DNA of 64,000 nucleotides from CAVTQZ01 sp963737015 (GTDB lineage: Bacteria > Actinomycetota > Acidimicrobiia > Acidimicrobiales > UBA8190), in contig CAVTQZ010000002.1 of assembly GCA_963737015.1 (NCBI GenBank), positions 186,001-250,000 on the forward strand, given 5' to 3'. Below, piece by piece: positions 9,005-17,873 of the stretch (position 1 is the first letter of the stretch; every line of letters begins with the position of its first letter). Under the pieces are notes generated by a model. The model was not told the DNA's origin. It saw nothing but the letters and a program-made list of their open reading frames with translations, and did not search any database. The position numbers and the translations under genes are program-made.

Positions 9005-10368
9005 CTAGGAGCCCGCTCTCGAAGAGGTGGGGGTGCCCGTGGGGTTGCCGCGACAATGTGTGTGCGGGGGCAGCTTGGGATCTGGGGTGCCCGGCGCCAC
9101 CGCGGGCAGGTTGCACACGTAGTCGACCGCCTGTGGGCGCGAGGACTCGGAGATCCCCGCCTCGAGCCTCGGCGCCACCACGGTCTTTCCGACGTCGCTG
9201 CTCTTCACCTGTGCGAGCGTGATCCCGGTTCGGTCGACGACCTTCGGGTTGAAGCCGAGGAAGCCACCGATGCGCCCCTGGAAGATCACGACGTCACCGC
9301 GGTCGACCCCCACGAAGTACGAGCTGTTCACGTACCACCTGATCGCCGAATAGGCCCCGTACCCGAGACCGCCGAGCAATACCAGGAAGAGCAGCACCCG
9401 AAACGTGAGGCGGCGAGGTGCCCTGCGGCGCTGCGGGGCGGGCTCGTGTACGGCCGGCCGCGACGGGGCCTCTGCGGCGGAGGGCGCGTCGGTCCTCGCC
9501 ATGACGGCGGCGGCCGCGCCGGCGCGGCGGTGCGTGCGGTTGCTGCGGCGCCGGCCGGAGCGGCTGCGGTTACCGGCTCCGGTGCGCCGTCTTCGCCGGG
9601 TCCGCCCTTTGCGTCTTTTCCTCCGTCTTCTCCGTCCGCCGAGGGCTCGCCGACGAGCACGTCCAGGACGAGCGCGGTGACGTTGTCGTTGCCGCCGTGG
9701 TCGTTCGCCATCCGGACGAGGGTCTCCGCTGCGTCTTTCGGGTCGGGCGTGGAGGTCAGGACCTCCGCGATCGTGTCCCTCGAGATCTCGTTGGAGAGCC
9801 CGTCGGAGCAAAGGAGATAGCGGTCGCCCTCCTCGGGGACGAGCTCCCACGTGTCGACCTCGACGTCGGAGTCCACGCCGAGGGCCCTCGTCAGGATGTG
9901 GCGATGGGGGTGGACCGCGGCCTCCCGCTCGGTGAGCTCACCCCTGGCCAGGAGCTCCTCGGCGACGGAGTGGTCCACGGTGAGCTGGGAGAGCCGTCCT
10001 TCGTGAAGGCGGTATCCGCGCGAGTCGCCGACGTTGGCCAGGACGAGACGGTCGCCGTCGTCGGTGCCGACGAGAGCGGCCGCGGTGAGCGTGGTCCCCA
10101 TCCCCCGGAGGGCGGGCTCGGCGCGGCCTCTCTCCAGGACCGCGTCGTTGGCCCCGTGGACCGCCTCCACCAGGCCCTCGACGGACGGGGCGTGCTCGAA
10201 CCCAGAACGCAGGGAGTCGATAGCCGTGCGCGCCGCCACCTCCCCGCCGGCGTGTCCCCCCATGCCGTCGGCGACCGCGAAGAGGCTGCCGGACTCGAAC
10301 GCGAGGTCCTCGTTGACCGAGCGCACGCGCCCGACGTCCGAGGCAGATCCCGACCTGAGAACAGTCAT
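9005..10368 (-). CDS. pstP: PP2C-family Ser/Thr phosphatase with membrane anchor (frame break about 9500-9530)
   Basis: The N-terminal PP2C domain (about 1-240) carries the metal-site motifs: NEDLAFE, ADGMGGHAGGE, SDGLSNEI and GGNDNVTAL. After a Pro/Ala linker the frame changes in a GC-rich run near 9500-9530, where one base appears missing. The second frame continues with TFRVLLFLVLLGGLGYGAY, a membrane helix, and an extracytoplasmic domain of about 140 residues ending at 9005. This matches PstP, which dephosphorylates PknA/PknB targets; corrected length is about 454 residues. ATG 10368 is preferred over TTG 10386. An alternative is that the second part is a separate protein beginning near 9501 (MARTDAPSAAE). 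Confidence 0.85.
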
Positions 10369-10390
10369 CGCCGATCCGCGGTCCAAGCGC

Positions 10391-10927
10391 TCAACGATCG
10401 ACCTCGAAGACCGTCCCTCCGACCTGGAGCAGGTCGCCCTTGCCGAGGCGCGTCGGCGAGAGGATGCGCTCGGCGTTCACCCACGTCCCGTTGGTCGAGC
10501 CGAGGTCCTCCACCCACAACGTGGCGTCGCGGCGGTAGAGCCGCGCATGGATGGAGGAGGTATAGGCGTCCTCGACCCGCACACCGCATCCCGCGGCGCG
10601 TCCGAGCGTGAGCTCGTCCGCCAGGTCGTAGCTGCGGCCCCGCTCCTGCTCGGGTTCGACGACCTTGAGCCGCAGCTTCCGGCCACGTTCGCGTCTCGTG
10701 CCCGCCGGGGCGGCTCCCGCTCCGGCGATCGCTCCCGTCCCGACCGCTCCTCCGCCCGCGAGAGCGGCTTCGGCGGCCTTTCGGTCCTTGCGCCTCAGCT
10801 TCGGCGGCCGGACCTCCACCCACACTGCCCGGATCACCCTCAAGAAGAACAACCAGATCAGCGCCACCAGGAAGACCTCGAGGGCGCGCAGCAGGTTCTG
10901 GTTGTCGAGGGAAGTGAGCAGGAGCAT
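10391..10927 (-). CDS. fhaB: Membrane-anchored FHA-domain protein FhaB
   Basis: 178 residues: an N-terminal membrane helix (LLRALEVFLVALIWLFFLRV, about 12-31), a basic and Ala/Gly-rich linker, and a C-terminal forkhead-associated domain with the phosphothreonine-binding signature LGRAAGCGV, SSIHARL and DLGSTNGTWVN. FhaB proteins are docking partners phosphorylated by PknA/PknB and link the kinases to division and peptidoglycan synthesis. The gene sits between fhaA and pstP as in other actinobacteria, nine bases after the fhaA stop. Confidence 0.9.
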   Translation of the reverse strand: MLLLTSLDNQNLLRALEVFLVALIWLFFLRVIRAVWVEVRPPKLRRKDRKAAEAALAGGGAVGTGAIAGAGAAPAGTRRERGRKLRLKVVEPEQERGRSYDLADELTLGRAAGCGVRVEDAYTSSIHARLYRRDATLWVEDLGSTNGTWVNAERILSPTRLGKGDLLQVGGTVFEVDR

Positions 10928-10936
10928 GTTGAGGGG

Positions 10937-11593
10937 TCAAGAGGTCTCGAAGCGGATCGACGTCGTCCCGACCGAGATCTCGTCGCCGTCCGAGAGGGCC
11001 CGCTCGCGCACGGGGACCCCGTTCACCCTGGTCCCGTTGGTGGAACGGAGATCGGTCACCACCACGTCGTTCCCCTGACGGCTCACCTCCGCGTGGCGCC
11101 TCGACACGTTCGGGTCTGCGAGCACGATCGTGCACTCCGGCAGCCGCCCGATCAGGACCGACTCGGTCCCGAGCACGATGCGCGACCCGTCGGGAAGAAC
11201 GAGGGAACCGGCCGGTAGGCCCTCCGGGCCCTCTCGTACCTCCGCCATCACGTTGAAGCGGCCGGTCTTCACCTCGGGGTCACGGTGGATCTCCACCTCC
11301 ACCGGGCCGACGAACACGTAACCCTCCTGGCGCGCGTGATCCCTCGCCGCGTCGGCGAGCTCGCGTGCGAGCGCATCGGCGAAGCTCTCGAAGCGCGAGG
11401 CGTCCGACGACGACAGCGCCACGATGAAGAAGTTCGGAGAGATGAGGCCCCGAACCCCGACGCGCCTCGCCAGGTCCATCTCCCTTGTCACGCGACGGGC
11501 AATCTCGACAGGCTGCAGCCCGCCACGCGAAGCCTTCGAGAGGGCACCCTCCACCAGGCGCTCGAGGCGCTGCTCGAACTGCTGGAGTCCCAT
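10937..11593 (-). CDS. fhaA: FHA-domain protein FhaA (DUF3662 plus FHA)
   Basis: 218 residues from ATG 11593 (MGLQQFEQRLERLVEGA), which matches the family start better than an upstream in-frame codon at 11650. Residues 1-115 are the DUF3662 domain; a short linker leads to a C-terminal FHA domain (LIGRLPECTI, VSRRHAEVS, DLRSTNGTRVN). The long disordered middle region seen in mycobacterial FhaA is nearly absent. FhaA is a PknB substrate that binds the pseudokinase domain of MviN and restrains peptidoglycan synthesis. It is the promoter-proximal gene of the minus-strand cluster fhaA-fhaB-pstP-pbpA-pknB. Confidence 0.9.
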   Translation of the reverse strand: MGLQQFEQRLERLVEGALSKASRGGLQPVEIARRVTREMDLARRVGVRGLISPNFFIVALSSSDASRFESFADALARELADAARDHARQEGYVFVGPVEVEIHRDPEVKTGRFNVMAEVREGPEGLPAGSLVLPDGSRIVLGTESVLIGRLPECTIVLADPNVSRRHAEVSRQGNDVVVTDLRSTNGTRVNGVPVRERALSDGDEISVGTTSIRFETS

Positions 11594-11713
11594 TGTGGAG
11601 GCAGAGCCTAGTTGTGCGTTGCTTCGCGAAGGGTGTGCGGCACACCGCAACCTGCCGGGTGGTCGCGCTCCTCCATGTTCGGCCGCCGACGAAAGCGCTG
11701 GTATTGCAGGGCC

Positions 11714-11770
11714 ATACCCGCATCAAGTGACGTATCCGCCGCGTGGAGCGATCAAAAGTCCCGAGTAACG
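11714..11770 (+). repeat. Left copy of 57-bp direct repeat (tRNA-leader-like)
   Basis: 51 of 57 positions match 17697-17753, including a 23-base perfect core containing GCGTGGAGCGATCAAAAGTC. Weaker similarity continues to the CTCACATCCGG just before 11796, mirroring the sequence immediately in front of the intact tRNA-Leu. Together with 17697-17753 it brackets about 6 kb. In the 355-base gap 11594-11948 this repeat and the tRNA remnant are the only structures seen. Confidence 0.8.
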
Positions 11771-11795
11771 CACACCATTTGCGAGTCTCACATCC

Positions 11796-11854
11796 GGACA
11801 TTGCGATGTCTCAGACGCGGACGTCCTGTCTCGGTGCAGGGCAAGTCCCTCGCC
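11796..11854 (+). pseudogene. Possible decayed tRNA-Leu remnant
   Basis: Downstream of the left repeat, short blocks follow in the same order as in the intact tRNA-Leu at 17779: GG start, CAGACGCG (D-arm 3' side), TCCTGT (anticodon stem 3' side), AAGTCCC and TCGCC (T-arm and acceptor 3' side), with deletions between them. It cannot fold as a functional tRNA because the T-loop TTC and the acceptor pairing are lost. The collinearity is seen by eye; ancestry is inference, and the blocks are short. Confidence 0.4.
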
Positions 11855-11948
11855 GGCGTCCTGGGCGTCCTGGGCACAATTGCCCATTTGGAGCCGGGTG
11901 GGCATGTGACACGTTCACGAGTCGACATACAGGCCGGTCGGCTGGAGG

Positions 11949-14657
11949 ATGCTCCTCCCTGCGCGGCTCATCCCAAGGGAGAAAAGAACGACGACGGCTG
12001 AGGTGGTTGGGCCGTCGATCAATCGCGGCCCGGGCGGCGGAGTCATCGAGCGTTTTCGAGATGTCGCCGGAGCGGCGGGGTCTGCCATCGCGGTGAACGC
12101 CGGTGATCGGCGACTCACCTATCAACAGCTCGACGCCGCCTCCGATGCGGTGGCATCGCTCGTAGCCGAGCGCGTCGGTGCAGGTTCACAACCCGTCGTC
12201 ATACTGGCCTCACATGACGAAATGGCTGTCGTCGCAGTCCTGGGGGTGTTGAAGGCGGGAAGGCCGTTCACAGTGCTCGACCCCACCGCACCGTCAGAAC
12301 GACTCCGGAACATCGCCCGACTCGCGCACAGTCCGCTCTGCCTCTTCAGCGAGCCACATCGAGACATCGCTGCGGTCATAGGAACGAGCACCCCGATCGA
12401 GGCGCCTGGCACAGGGACGAGAGCTCCGAAGCTGACAGTCACTCCCGATGCGCCGTGCTCAGTCGTGTTCACTTCGGGATCTACCGGTGACCCTAAAGGG
12501 GTGGTGCGAAGCCACGCGGCCACCGTCTCCAGAGCATTGTCGGAATCGCTCGTTCCGTACGACCGCCTTGCGGTCGTACTTCCACTTTCGTATTCGTACG
12601 GACTCTCTGGACTATTTGCGGTGCTACTGAAGGGAGCCTCGCTTCACCTTCTGGACCCGCGCCAAGAAGGGATCGACAGCCTTGTCACCCTGCTAAAGGA
12701 CAAGCAGATAACCCAAGTGTGGCTGACCCCGGCTCTCTTGCGTTCGCTCGCCCACGCGGCTGGCTCCGCCGTCTTCGAGAGCCTCGAGAGCGTGGTGTGC
12801 GCCGGAGACGCCGTCTACGGATCGGATGTGGCCACCATCAGAAGGTGCCTTCCTGACAGTTGCGTTTTCTTCAACATGCTGGGCTCTTCAGAATGTGGTC
12901 CCGTCGCCACTTTCCCGATCGGTTTTCAAGATCCCGTTCCTGTTGGCCCTGTGCCCATCGGTTGGGCTCATCCCGGTGTCGACATCGAGGTGGTCGACGA
13001 GAACGGCGATTCGGTGCGACCCGGGGTCGTCGGCGAGATGGTCGTTACTTCGACATATGTGGGAGACGGGTACTGGCGGCATTCGGATCTCACCATCGAG
13101 CGCTTTGCCGACGTGGGCGATGGACGGCGCAGGTTCCGAACAGGCGATTTGGCGAGACGCGATGCGGACGGCCTCCTTCATCTCGCCGGCCGTCCCGACC
13201 GGCTCGTCAAGATCGGAGGGTATCGAGTTGAGCCAGCCGAGGTCGAAGCCGCCCTCATGGAGCTCGACGAGATCGCAGAGGCAGTCGTCCTCGGTGACCG
13301 ATCCGACCCCGGCAGAACGAGGCTCGTCGGCTATGTGGTTCCAAACACCGGCTGCTCGCCTTCTACCACCTTCATCCGCCGCTTCCTCCGAAGCCGGCTG
13401 CCTTCCTTCATGGTCCCCGAGCGGTTCGTCCACCTCGAGGAAGTTCCCCGAAACCTCAACGGAAAGATCGACATAACCCGTCTCCTCGATCATCCAGCGG
13501 TTCAAAGATCTCTCATACGCCCGGAGTCACTCACTTCCTGGCAAAGGGCCGTTCACCGAATCTTTGCAAGCGCGCTGGATATCGAGACCATCGGGCTCCA
13601 CGATGACTTCTTCGAGCTCGGCGGTGATTCACTCGCGGCTTACGAAGTGATCGCCGCCCTCAAAGAAGACTTCGGCAAGTCCATTACCGCGTCAGATCTC
13701 ATCGACGCACCGACGGTCGCCGAGCTCGCTGCTCGGATCGTGGCTCCCGCCGTGGAGGAGAAGGCCAAGTGGCGCAGGACCAACCAATGTCTCGTCCCGC
13801 TCCAGTCGGGCGCTACGCACCCACCGCTTTTCTGCGTAACCGGTGGCGGAGGAAGCGGTCTTACCCTCGGGGCACTTGCCCGGCGACTGAGCACGGACAG
13901 GCCCATCTACGCCCTTCAGCCCCATGGGCTCGACGAACGCGGTTTTCCGGACTGGACGATCCAGCGCACTGCTAGTCGATATGTTCGTGTCGTATCCCGC
14001 GTGCAGGCAGACGGGCCCTACTTGCTTGCGGGGTACTCGAGCGGGTGCCTGGTCGCACTGGAAATGGCCCATCAGCTGAGCGCGCTGGGTAAGGAAGTCT
14101 CCTTGGTCGCTCTGTTCGATCCGCCCGTCGGGAGTCGGAGGCGGAAGGCACGCCTGAGAGGAGTCGCCGGTGACGGTGACACGTACCGTGCGAAACTCAT
14201 CGGGATCCGTCGAAGGTGGAGAAGGTACATAGGCCAGAAAACGGCCTTCCCACGCCATCTCGCGAAGGCATTGATGACGGCGGTGCTCACCCGCCCCAAC
14301 GGTCGGACTCTCGATACCCACCGACGCCGGTTCTACCGACTCGCTCGAGATATGTGCCGACGTTACCGGAGCAAACCGTGGCCCGGCAGGGTCGTCGTCT
14401 ACCTGGCGAAGCAAGGAACGGTGGATCCCGATCAATGCGTGCATCTCTTCAGCGGCGAGTGGACCATTAAGTGGATACCGGGGAGTCACAAAACGATCTT
14501 GGAAGAACCAAACGTCACAGCACTCGCAGAGGATCTCTCGCGCCAGGTTGATCATGCTGCCTCGGTCCCCTCCGGCCTGGTCAGAACAGATGGCGGCGAC
14601 CACTTTGGGGTCCATCTGGAGAGCGACGCGGACAGTCCACTTACCGTCTCGCTTTAG
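11949..14657 (+). CDS. Stand-alone NRPS-like synthetase: adenylation, carrier and thioesterase domains (A-T-TE)
   Basis: 902 residues in three domains. Adenylation (about 30-520): VFTSGSTGDPKGV, GSSECGP, RTGDLARRD, GRPDRLVKIGGYRVEP and the final-lysine motif NLNGKID. Carrier (about 535-605): phosphopantetheine site Ser561 in ELGGDSLAAYE. Thioesterase (about 620-880): nucleophile Ser697 in AGYSSGC and His847 in PGSHKTIL. No condensation domain is present. Where amino-acid-activating domains have the Asp that binds the alpha-amine, this one reads PLSYSYGLSG, so the substrate is probably a non-amino acid (aryl, fatty or alpha-keto acid). A-T-TE proteins such as EchA and RalA dimerise aryl-pyruvates. 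The ATG at 11949 has GGAGG with no spacing, so GTG 12003 is a plausible alternative start. The gene lies in a repeat-bounded segment. Confidence 0.88.
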   Translation: MLLPARLIPREKRTTTAEVVGPSINRGPGGGVIERFRDVAGAAGSAIAVNAGDRRLTYQQLDAASDAVASLVAERVGAGSQPVVILASHDEMAVVAVLGVLKAGRPFTVLDPTAPSERLRNIARLAHSPLCLFSEPHRDIAAVIGTSTPIEAPGTGTRAPKLTVTPDAPCSVVFTSGSTGDPKGVVRSHAATVSRALSESLVPYDRLAVVLPLSYSYGLSGLFAVLLKGASLHLLDPRQEGIDSLVTLLKDKQITQVWLTPALLRSLAHAAGSAVFESLESVVCAGDAVYGSDVATIRRCLPDSCVFFNMLGSSECGPVATFPIGFQDPVPVGPVPIGWAHPGVDIEVVDENGDSVRPGVVGEMVVTSTYVGDGYWRHSDLTIERFADVGDGRRRFRTGDLARRDADGLLHLAGRPDRLVKIGGYRVEPAEVEAALMELDEIAEAVVLGDRSDPGRTRLVGYVVPNTGCSPSTTFIRRFLRSRLPSFMVPERFVHLEEVPRNLNGKIDITRLLDHPAVQRSLIRPESLTSWQRAVHRIFASALDIETIGLHDDFFELGGDSLAAYEVIAALKEDFGKSITASDLIDAPTVAELAARIVAPAVEEKAKWRRTNQCLVPLQSGATHPPLFCVTGGGGSGLTLGALARRLSTDRPIYALQPHGLDERGFPDWTIQRTASRYVRVVSRVQADGPYLLAGYSSGCLVALEMAHQLSALGKEVSLVALFDPPVGSRRRKARLRGVAGDGDTYRAKLIGIRRRWRRYIGQKTAFPRHLAKALMTAVLTRPNGRTLDTHRRRFYRLARDMCRRYRSKPWPGRVVVYLAKQGTVDPDQCVHLFSGEWTIKWIPGSHKTILEEPNVTALAEDLSRQVDHAASVPSGLVRTDGGDHFGVHLESDADSPLTVSL

Positions 14658-14802
14658 GGTGTATGTCGTATTACGCGGTCATCCATCAGTCACTCATCGG
14701 TTTGGAGCTACAGAAGCAGTCGGCGATGATCGATCGCAATGCGAACGTCCTCATTGGTTGCGTCGGCGGTGGCAGCAAGCCCAAGGCCCACGCTCGACGA
14801 AC

Positions 14803-15924
14803 CTAGAGCGCTGTCGCGTCGATGCTGTAGAGCTCGGCGACGTTGTCGCAAAGGATTGCGCGGCGTTGTTCGGTGGTGAGGTTCGTCGTGTGCTTGGCGA
14901 GCAGTTCCTGGCTCCACGGCCAGGTGGAGTCCGAGTGCGGGAAGTCGTTCGCCCACATCAGGCGCCGCCAGTTCATCGATCCCGCGTGTGCAAACGCGGT
15001 CCAGTCATCCTGGAAGGTCGTGTAGATGTGCTCGGCGAAGATCTCGCTCGGCAATCTCGACAGCTCCTGGCCGGCCGGCAGCCAGTAGCGGTGACGGTTG
15101 TACGCGTGGTCCATCCGGTACATGAAATGCGGTACCCAGCCCGCGTCGGCCTCCACGCACACGACGCGCAGCCGCGGGTGGCGTTCGAAGACGCCGCCGA
15201 GGACGAACATGGCCATGATGTCCTGGCAACCGCGTACGGTAGCCAAGAACCCCGACATCGCCGGACCACGTACACGTCCTGACCGGTACGTGAGGATGTG
15301 GAAGCTGAGCGGGAGACCGATGTCTGCTGCGGCCTCGTAAAATGGATCCCAGGCTTGCTGGTCGTAGTCCTGCTCGTTCGCGGGTTCACCGGGCATCATC
15401 ACGCCGCGCAGGCCGAGTGCCTTGATCGCCTCGAGATCGGCGATGCCCTCTTCTGGTGTGCGCATCGCTGTCTGCCCGCAACCGATGAGTCGGGTGGGCG
15501 CGACGGCGCAGTAGCCGGCGATCCAGCGGTTGTAGGCGGCGAAGCAGGCTCGCTTGTATTCGGCGTCCTTGTGGTTGCACAACACCATGCCGACCGTCGG
15601 GTAGATCACCTCGGCCGCGATGCCGTCGCGGTCCTGATCGCCGAGCCGCGCAGTCGGGTCCCAGCCTGAGCGGTGCAGGTCGGCGAACCGCTCGCCCTTG
15701 ACGCGGATCTCCGACGCGGGCTTGCCCGCTGCGGCCACGAGCCCGAGCACGATCGGCCGCATGCCATCGACCTCGAACACATCGCCTACGCCATCGCCGC
15801 CGTCGATGATCCGCGGTGCGCGGTCGCGAAACGCAGGCTCGATGTAGTCGGCGTAGGTGTTCGGAGGTTCAGTGATGTGTGAATCAGCCGAGATGACCGG
15901 ATAGTCCGTGGTGATGGCGTTCAT
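14803..15924 (-). CDS. Amidohydrolase-2 family metal-dependent hydrolase/decarboxylase
   Basis: 373 residues starting at ATG 15924, preceded by the strong site AAGGGATGAGG. The TIM-barrel metal motifs are visible: SADSHITEP near the start (D-x-H), HILTYRSG in the middle, and WANDFPHSDSTWPW near the C-terminus supplying Asp and His. Members of this family include ACMSD-type decarboxylases and aromatic-acid hydrolases; the substrate is unknown. The same frame is open upstream and merges with the preceding amidohydrolase into an apparent 945-residue protein, but this is best explained by a one-base loss at about 15965-15975. The two genes would then be separate and translationally coupled. Confidence 0.8.
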   Translation of the reverse strand: MNAITTDYPVISADSHITEPPNTYADYIEPAFRDRAPRIIDGGDGVGDVFEVDGMRPIVLGLVAAAGKPASEIRVKGERFADLHRSGWDPTARLGDQDRDGIAAEVIYPTVGMVLCNHKDAEYKRACFAAYNRWIAGYCAVAPTRLIGCGQTAMRTPEEGIADLEAIKALGLRGVMMPGEPANEQDYDQQAWDPFYEAAADIGLPLSFHILTYRSGRVRGPAMSGFLATVRGCQDIMAMFVLGGVFERHPRLRVVCVEADAGWVPHFMYRMDHAYNRHRYWLPAGQELSRLPSEIFAEHIYTTFQDDWTAFAHAGSMNWRRLMWANDFPHSDSTWPWSQELLAKHTTNLTTEQRRAILCDNVAELYSIDATAL

Positions 15925-15928
15925 CGCC

Positions 15929-17640
15929 TCATCCCTTGCTTGCACCGCGCACCAGTCGGCCAGGTCGGGCACCGTCGCTTCGCCATCGTGGTAGGTCTCG
16001 ACGCCGCGTACGAACGAATGGCGGTAGCCCCGGGCGCGCTGCAGCAGGCGCTTGCCGCCAGCCGGAAGGTCGAAGGCCATGGTCGGGCGCTCGACCGCGA
16101 GGGCGTCGAGATCGATGACGTTCAGGTCGGCGCGCCGACCGGGCGCCAGCACCCCGCGGTCGAAAAGCCCGACTGCCTCGGCAGTCGCTCGGCACTGGCG
16201 CCCGATCAGCAACTCGAGCGGCAGCCTCCCACGCGTCCGGTCACGACCCCAGTGCTGCAAGAGCGTGGTCGGAAAGCTCGCGTCGCAGATCGTGCCGACG
16301 TGGGCGCCGCCGTCCGACAACCCGGGAACGCACCACGGATGTTGGAGCATCTCACCGACATGGTCGAGGTTGCCGGTCGCGTAGTTGATGATCGGCATGT
16401 ACACAAGGGCAAGACCGCCGTCGCGTAGAAACTCGTCGTACATGCGCGCTAACGGCTCGACGCCATCGTGCGCGGCGAGCGCGGCGATCGACGCCTCCGC
16501 GTCCGGCTCATAGTCGGGGCGGTCCTCATCCATCGGGAACATGAGTTCGAAGCGAAGCATCGGGTTCTCGGGCTGCGTGCGCAGGTCGTCCAGAACGCGA
16601 TCGCGCAGCGGCGACTCCGCAAGCCGGCGCGCCCGGGCCCCGATATCCGGGACCGCGGCTGCGACCTCCCGGTACGCCGCGCTGCTCTGCAACGGATTCA
16701 CCGTCGCCTGCAAGCCGATCAAGATACCGATCGGCCGCACCGCCACCTGCGCGCGCATCTCGAGTCCTTCTTCGTGCATGCGATCGAGCATGGCGAGACT
16801 GGCGCGCCAGCTGCCTGAAGTCGTGTGGTGTCCCTGCGCGAGGGACACCGACAGCGGACGCCCTGACTGCTCCATCATGTCGTGGATCATCGCGACCTCG
16901 GCCGTGGGTTCCTCGAAGTCGGACACCATCTGGAGCACGCCGGAACCGCCGCGCCCGATCTCGGTAGCGATGCCCACGAGCTCCGCGGCCTCAGCGCGCA
17001 GCGTCGGAGTGAACGCACCAGTCGACGTGCGGTGGTTCTTCGTGCGTGACGTGGAGAACCCGAGTGCGCCGGCCGCGATCGCCTCACGGGCGATACGGCC
17101 CATCTCGGCGATGTCATCCGGCGTAGCCGCTTCGCCTCGAGCACCCCGATCCCCCATCACGTACAGCCGAACCGCGCCATGAGGCACCTGCGCCGCGACA
17201 TCGACATCGTGACCACGGGCATCGACCGCATCGAGGTACTCGGCGAAACTCTCCCACTCCCACGACAAGCCCTCATGAAGCGCTGTACCGGGAATGTCCT
17301 CAACACCTTCCATCAGTTCAACCAGCGCCTGATGGTCCCGCTCGCGCACCGGCGCGAAGCCCACGCCGCAGTTGCCCATCACCACCGTGGTCACGCCATG
17401 CCACGACGACGGTTGGAGCTGATCGTCCCAGGTGGCCTGTCCGTCGTAATGGGTGTGGATGTCAACCCATCCCGGCGCGACGAGTAACCCGTCAGCTCCG
17501 ATCTTGCGGTGAGCTGATCCGTCGACGCGGCCGACCGCGACAACTTTGTCGTCGCGCACCGCGACGTCAGCCGTAACCGGCGGCTTACCGGTCCCGTCGA
17601 CGACGGTTCCACCCTGAATCACGAGATCGAACTCCGCCAT
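15929..17640 (-). CDS. D-aminoacylase-like amidohydrolase (family 3), frame break near C-terminus
   Basis: About 570 residues. The N-terminus DLVIQGGTVVDGTGKP and APGWVDIHTHYDGQ (metal His-x-His), GNCGVGFAP (Cys/metal site of N-acyl-D-amino-acid deacylases), QGHHTTSG and the C-terminal SDGGAHVG identify the family. It would cleave N-acyl or related amide or cyclic bonds; the substrate is not known. The last stretch in the main frame reads GEATVPDLADW, whereas one frame over it reads the family-typical GARPGRLVRGASKG with a stop at 15929. A missing base at about 15965-15975 is therefore inferred. It forms a two-gene operon with the amidohydrolase that follows, in the segment bounded by the 57-bp repeats. 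Confidence 0.82.
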
Positions 17641-17696
17641 CTCAGAAAGCCTACGGCTGTCCGCTCAACCCCTTCTTGCCTGGGTATCGCACCTCT

Positions 17697-17753
17697 ATAC
17701 CCGCATTAGGTGGCGCATCAGCCGCGTGGAGCGATCAAAAGTCGCGAGTAACG
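17697..17753 (+). repeat. Right copy of 57-bp direct repeat, upstream of tRNA-Leu
   Basis: Partner of 11714-11770 with six mismatches. It lies 25 bases before the tRNA-Leu acceptor stem, and it ends in TAACG, which with the next T forms TAACGT (17749-17754), matching TANNNT and possibly the tRNA -10 region. No convincing -35 was found. The repeat is probably the tRNA promoter and leader, duplicated at the left end of the segment. Confidence 0.8.
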
Positions 17754-17778
17754 TTCGCCTTTCAAGACCTCACATTCC

Positions 17779-17862
<84 letters not shown>

Positions 17863-17873
17863 CTCAAAAATCA

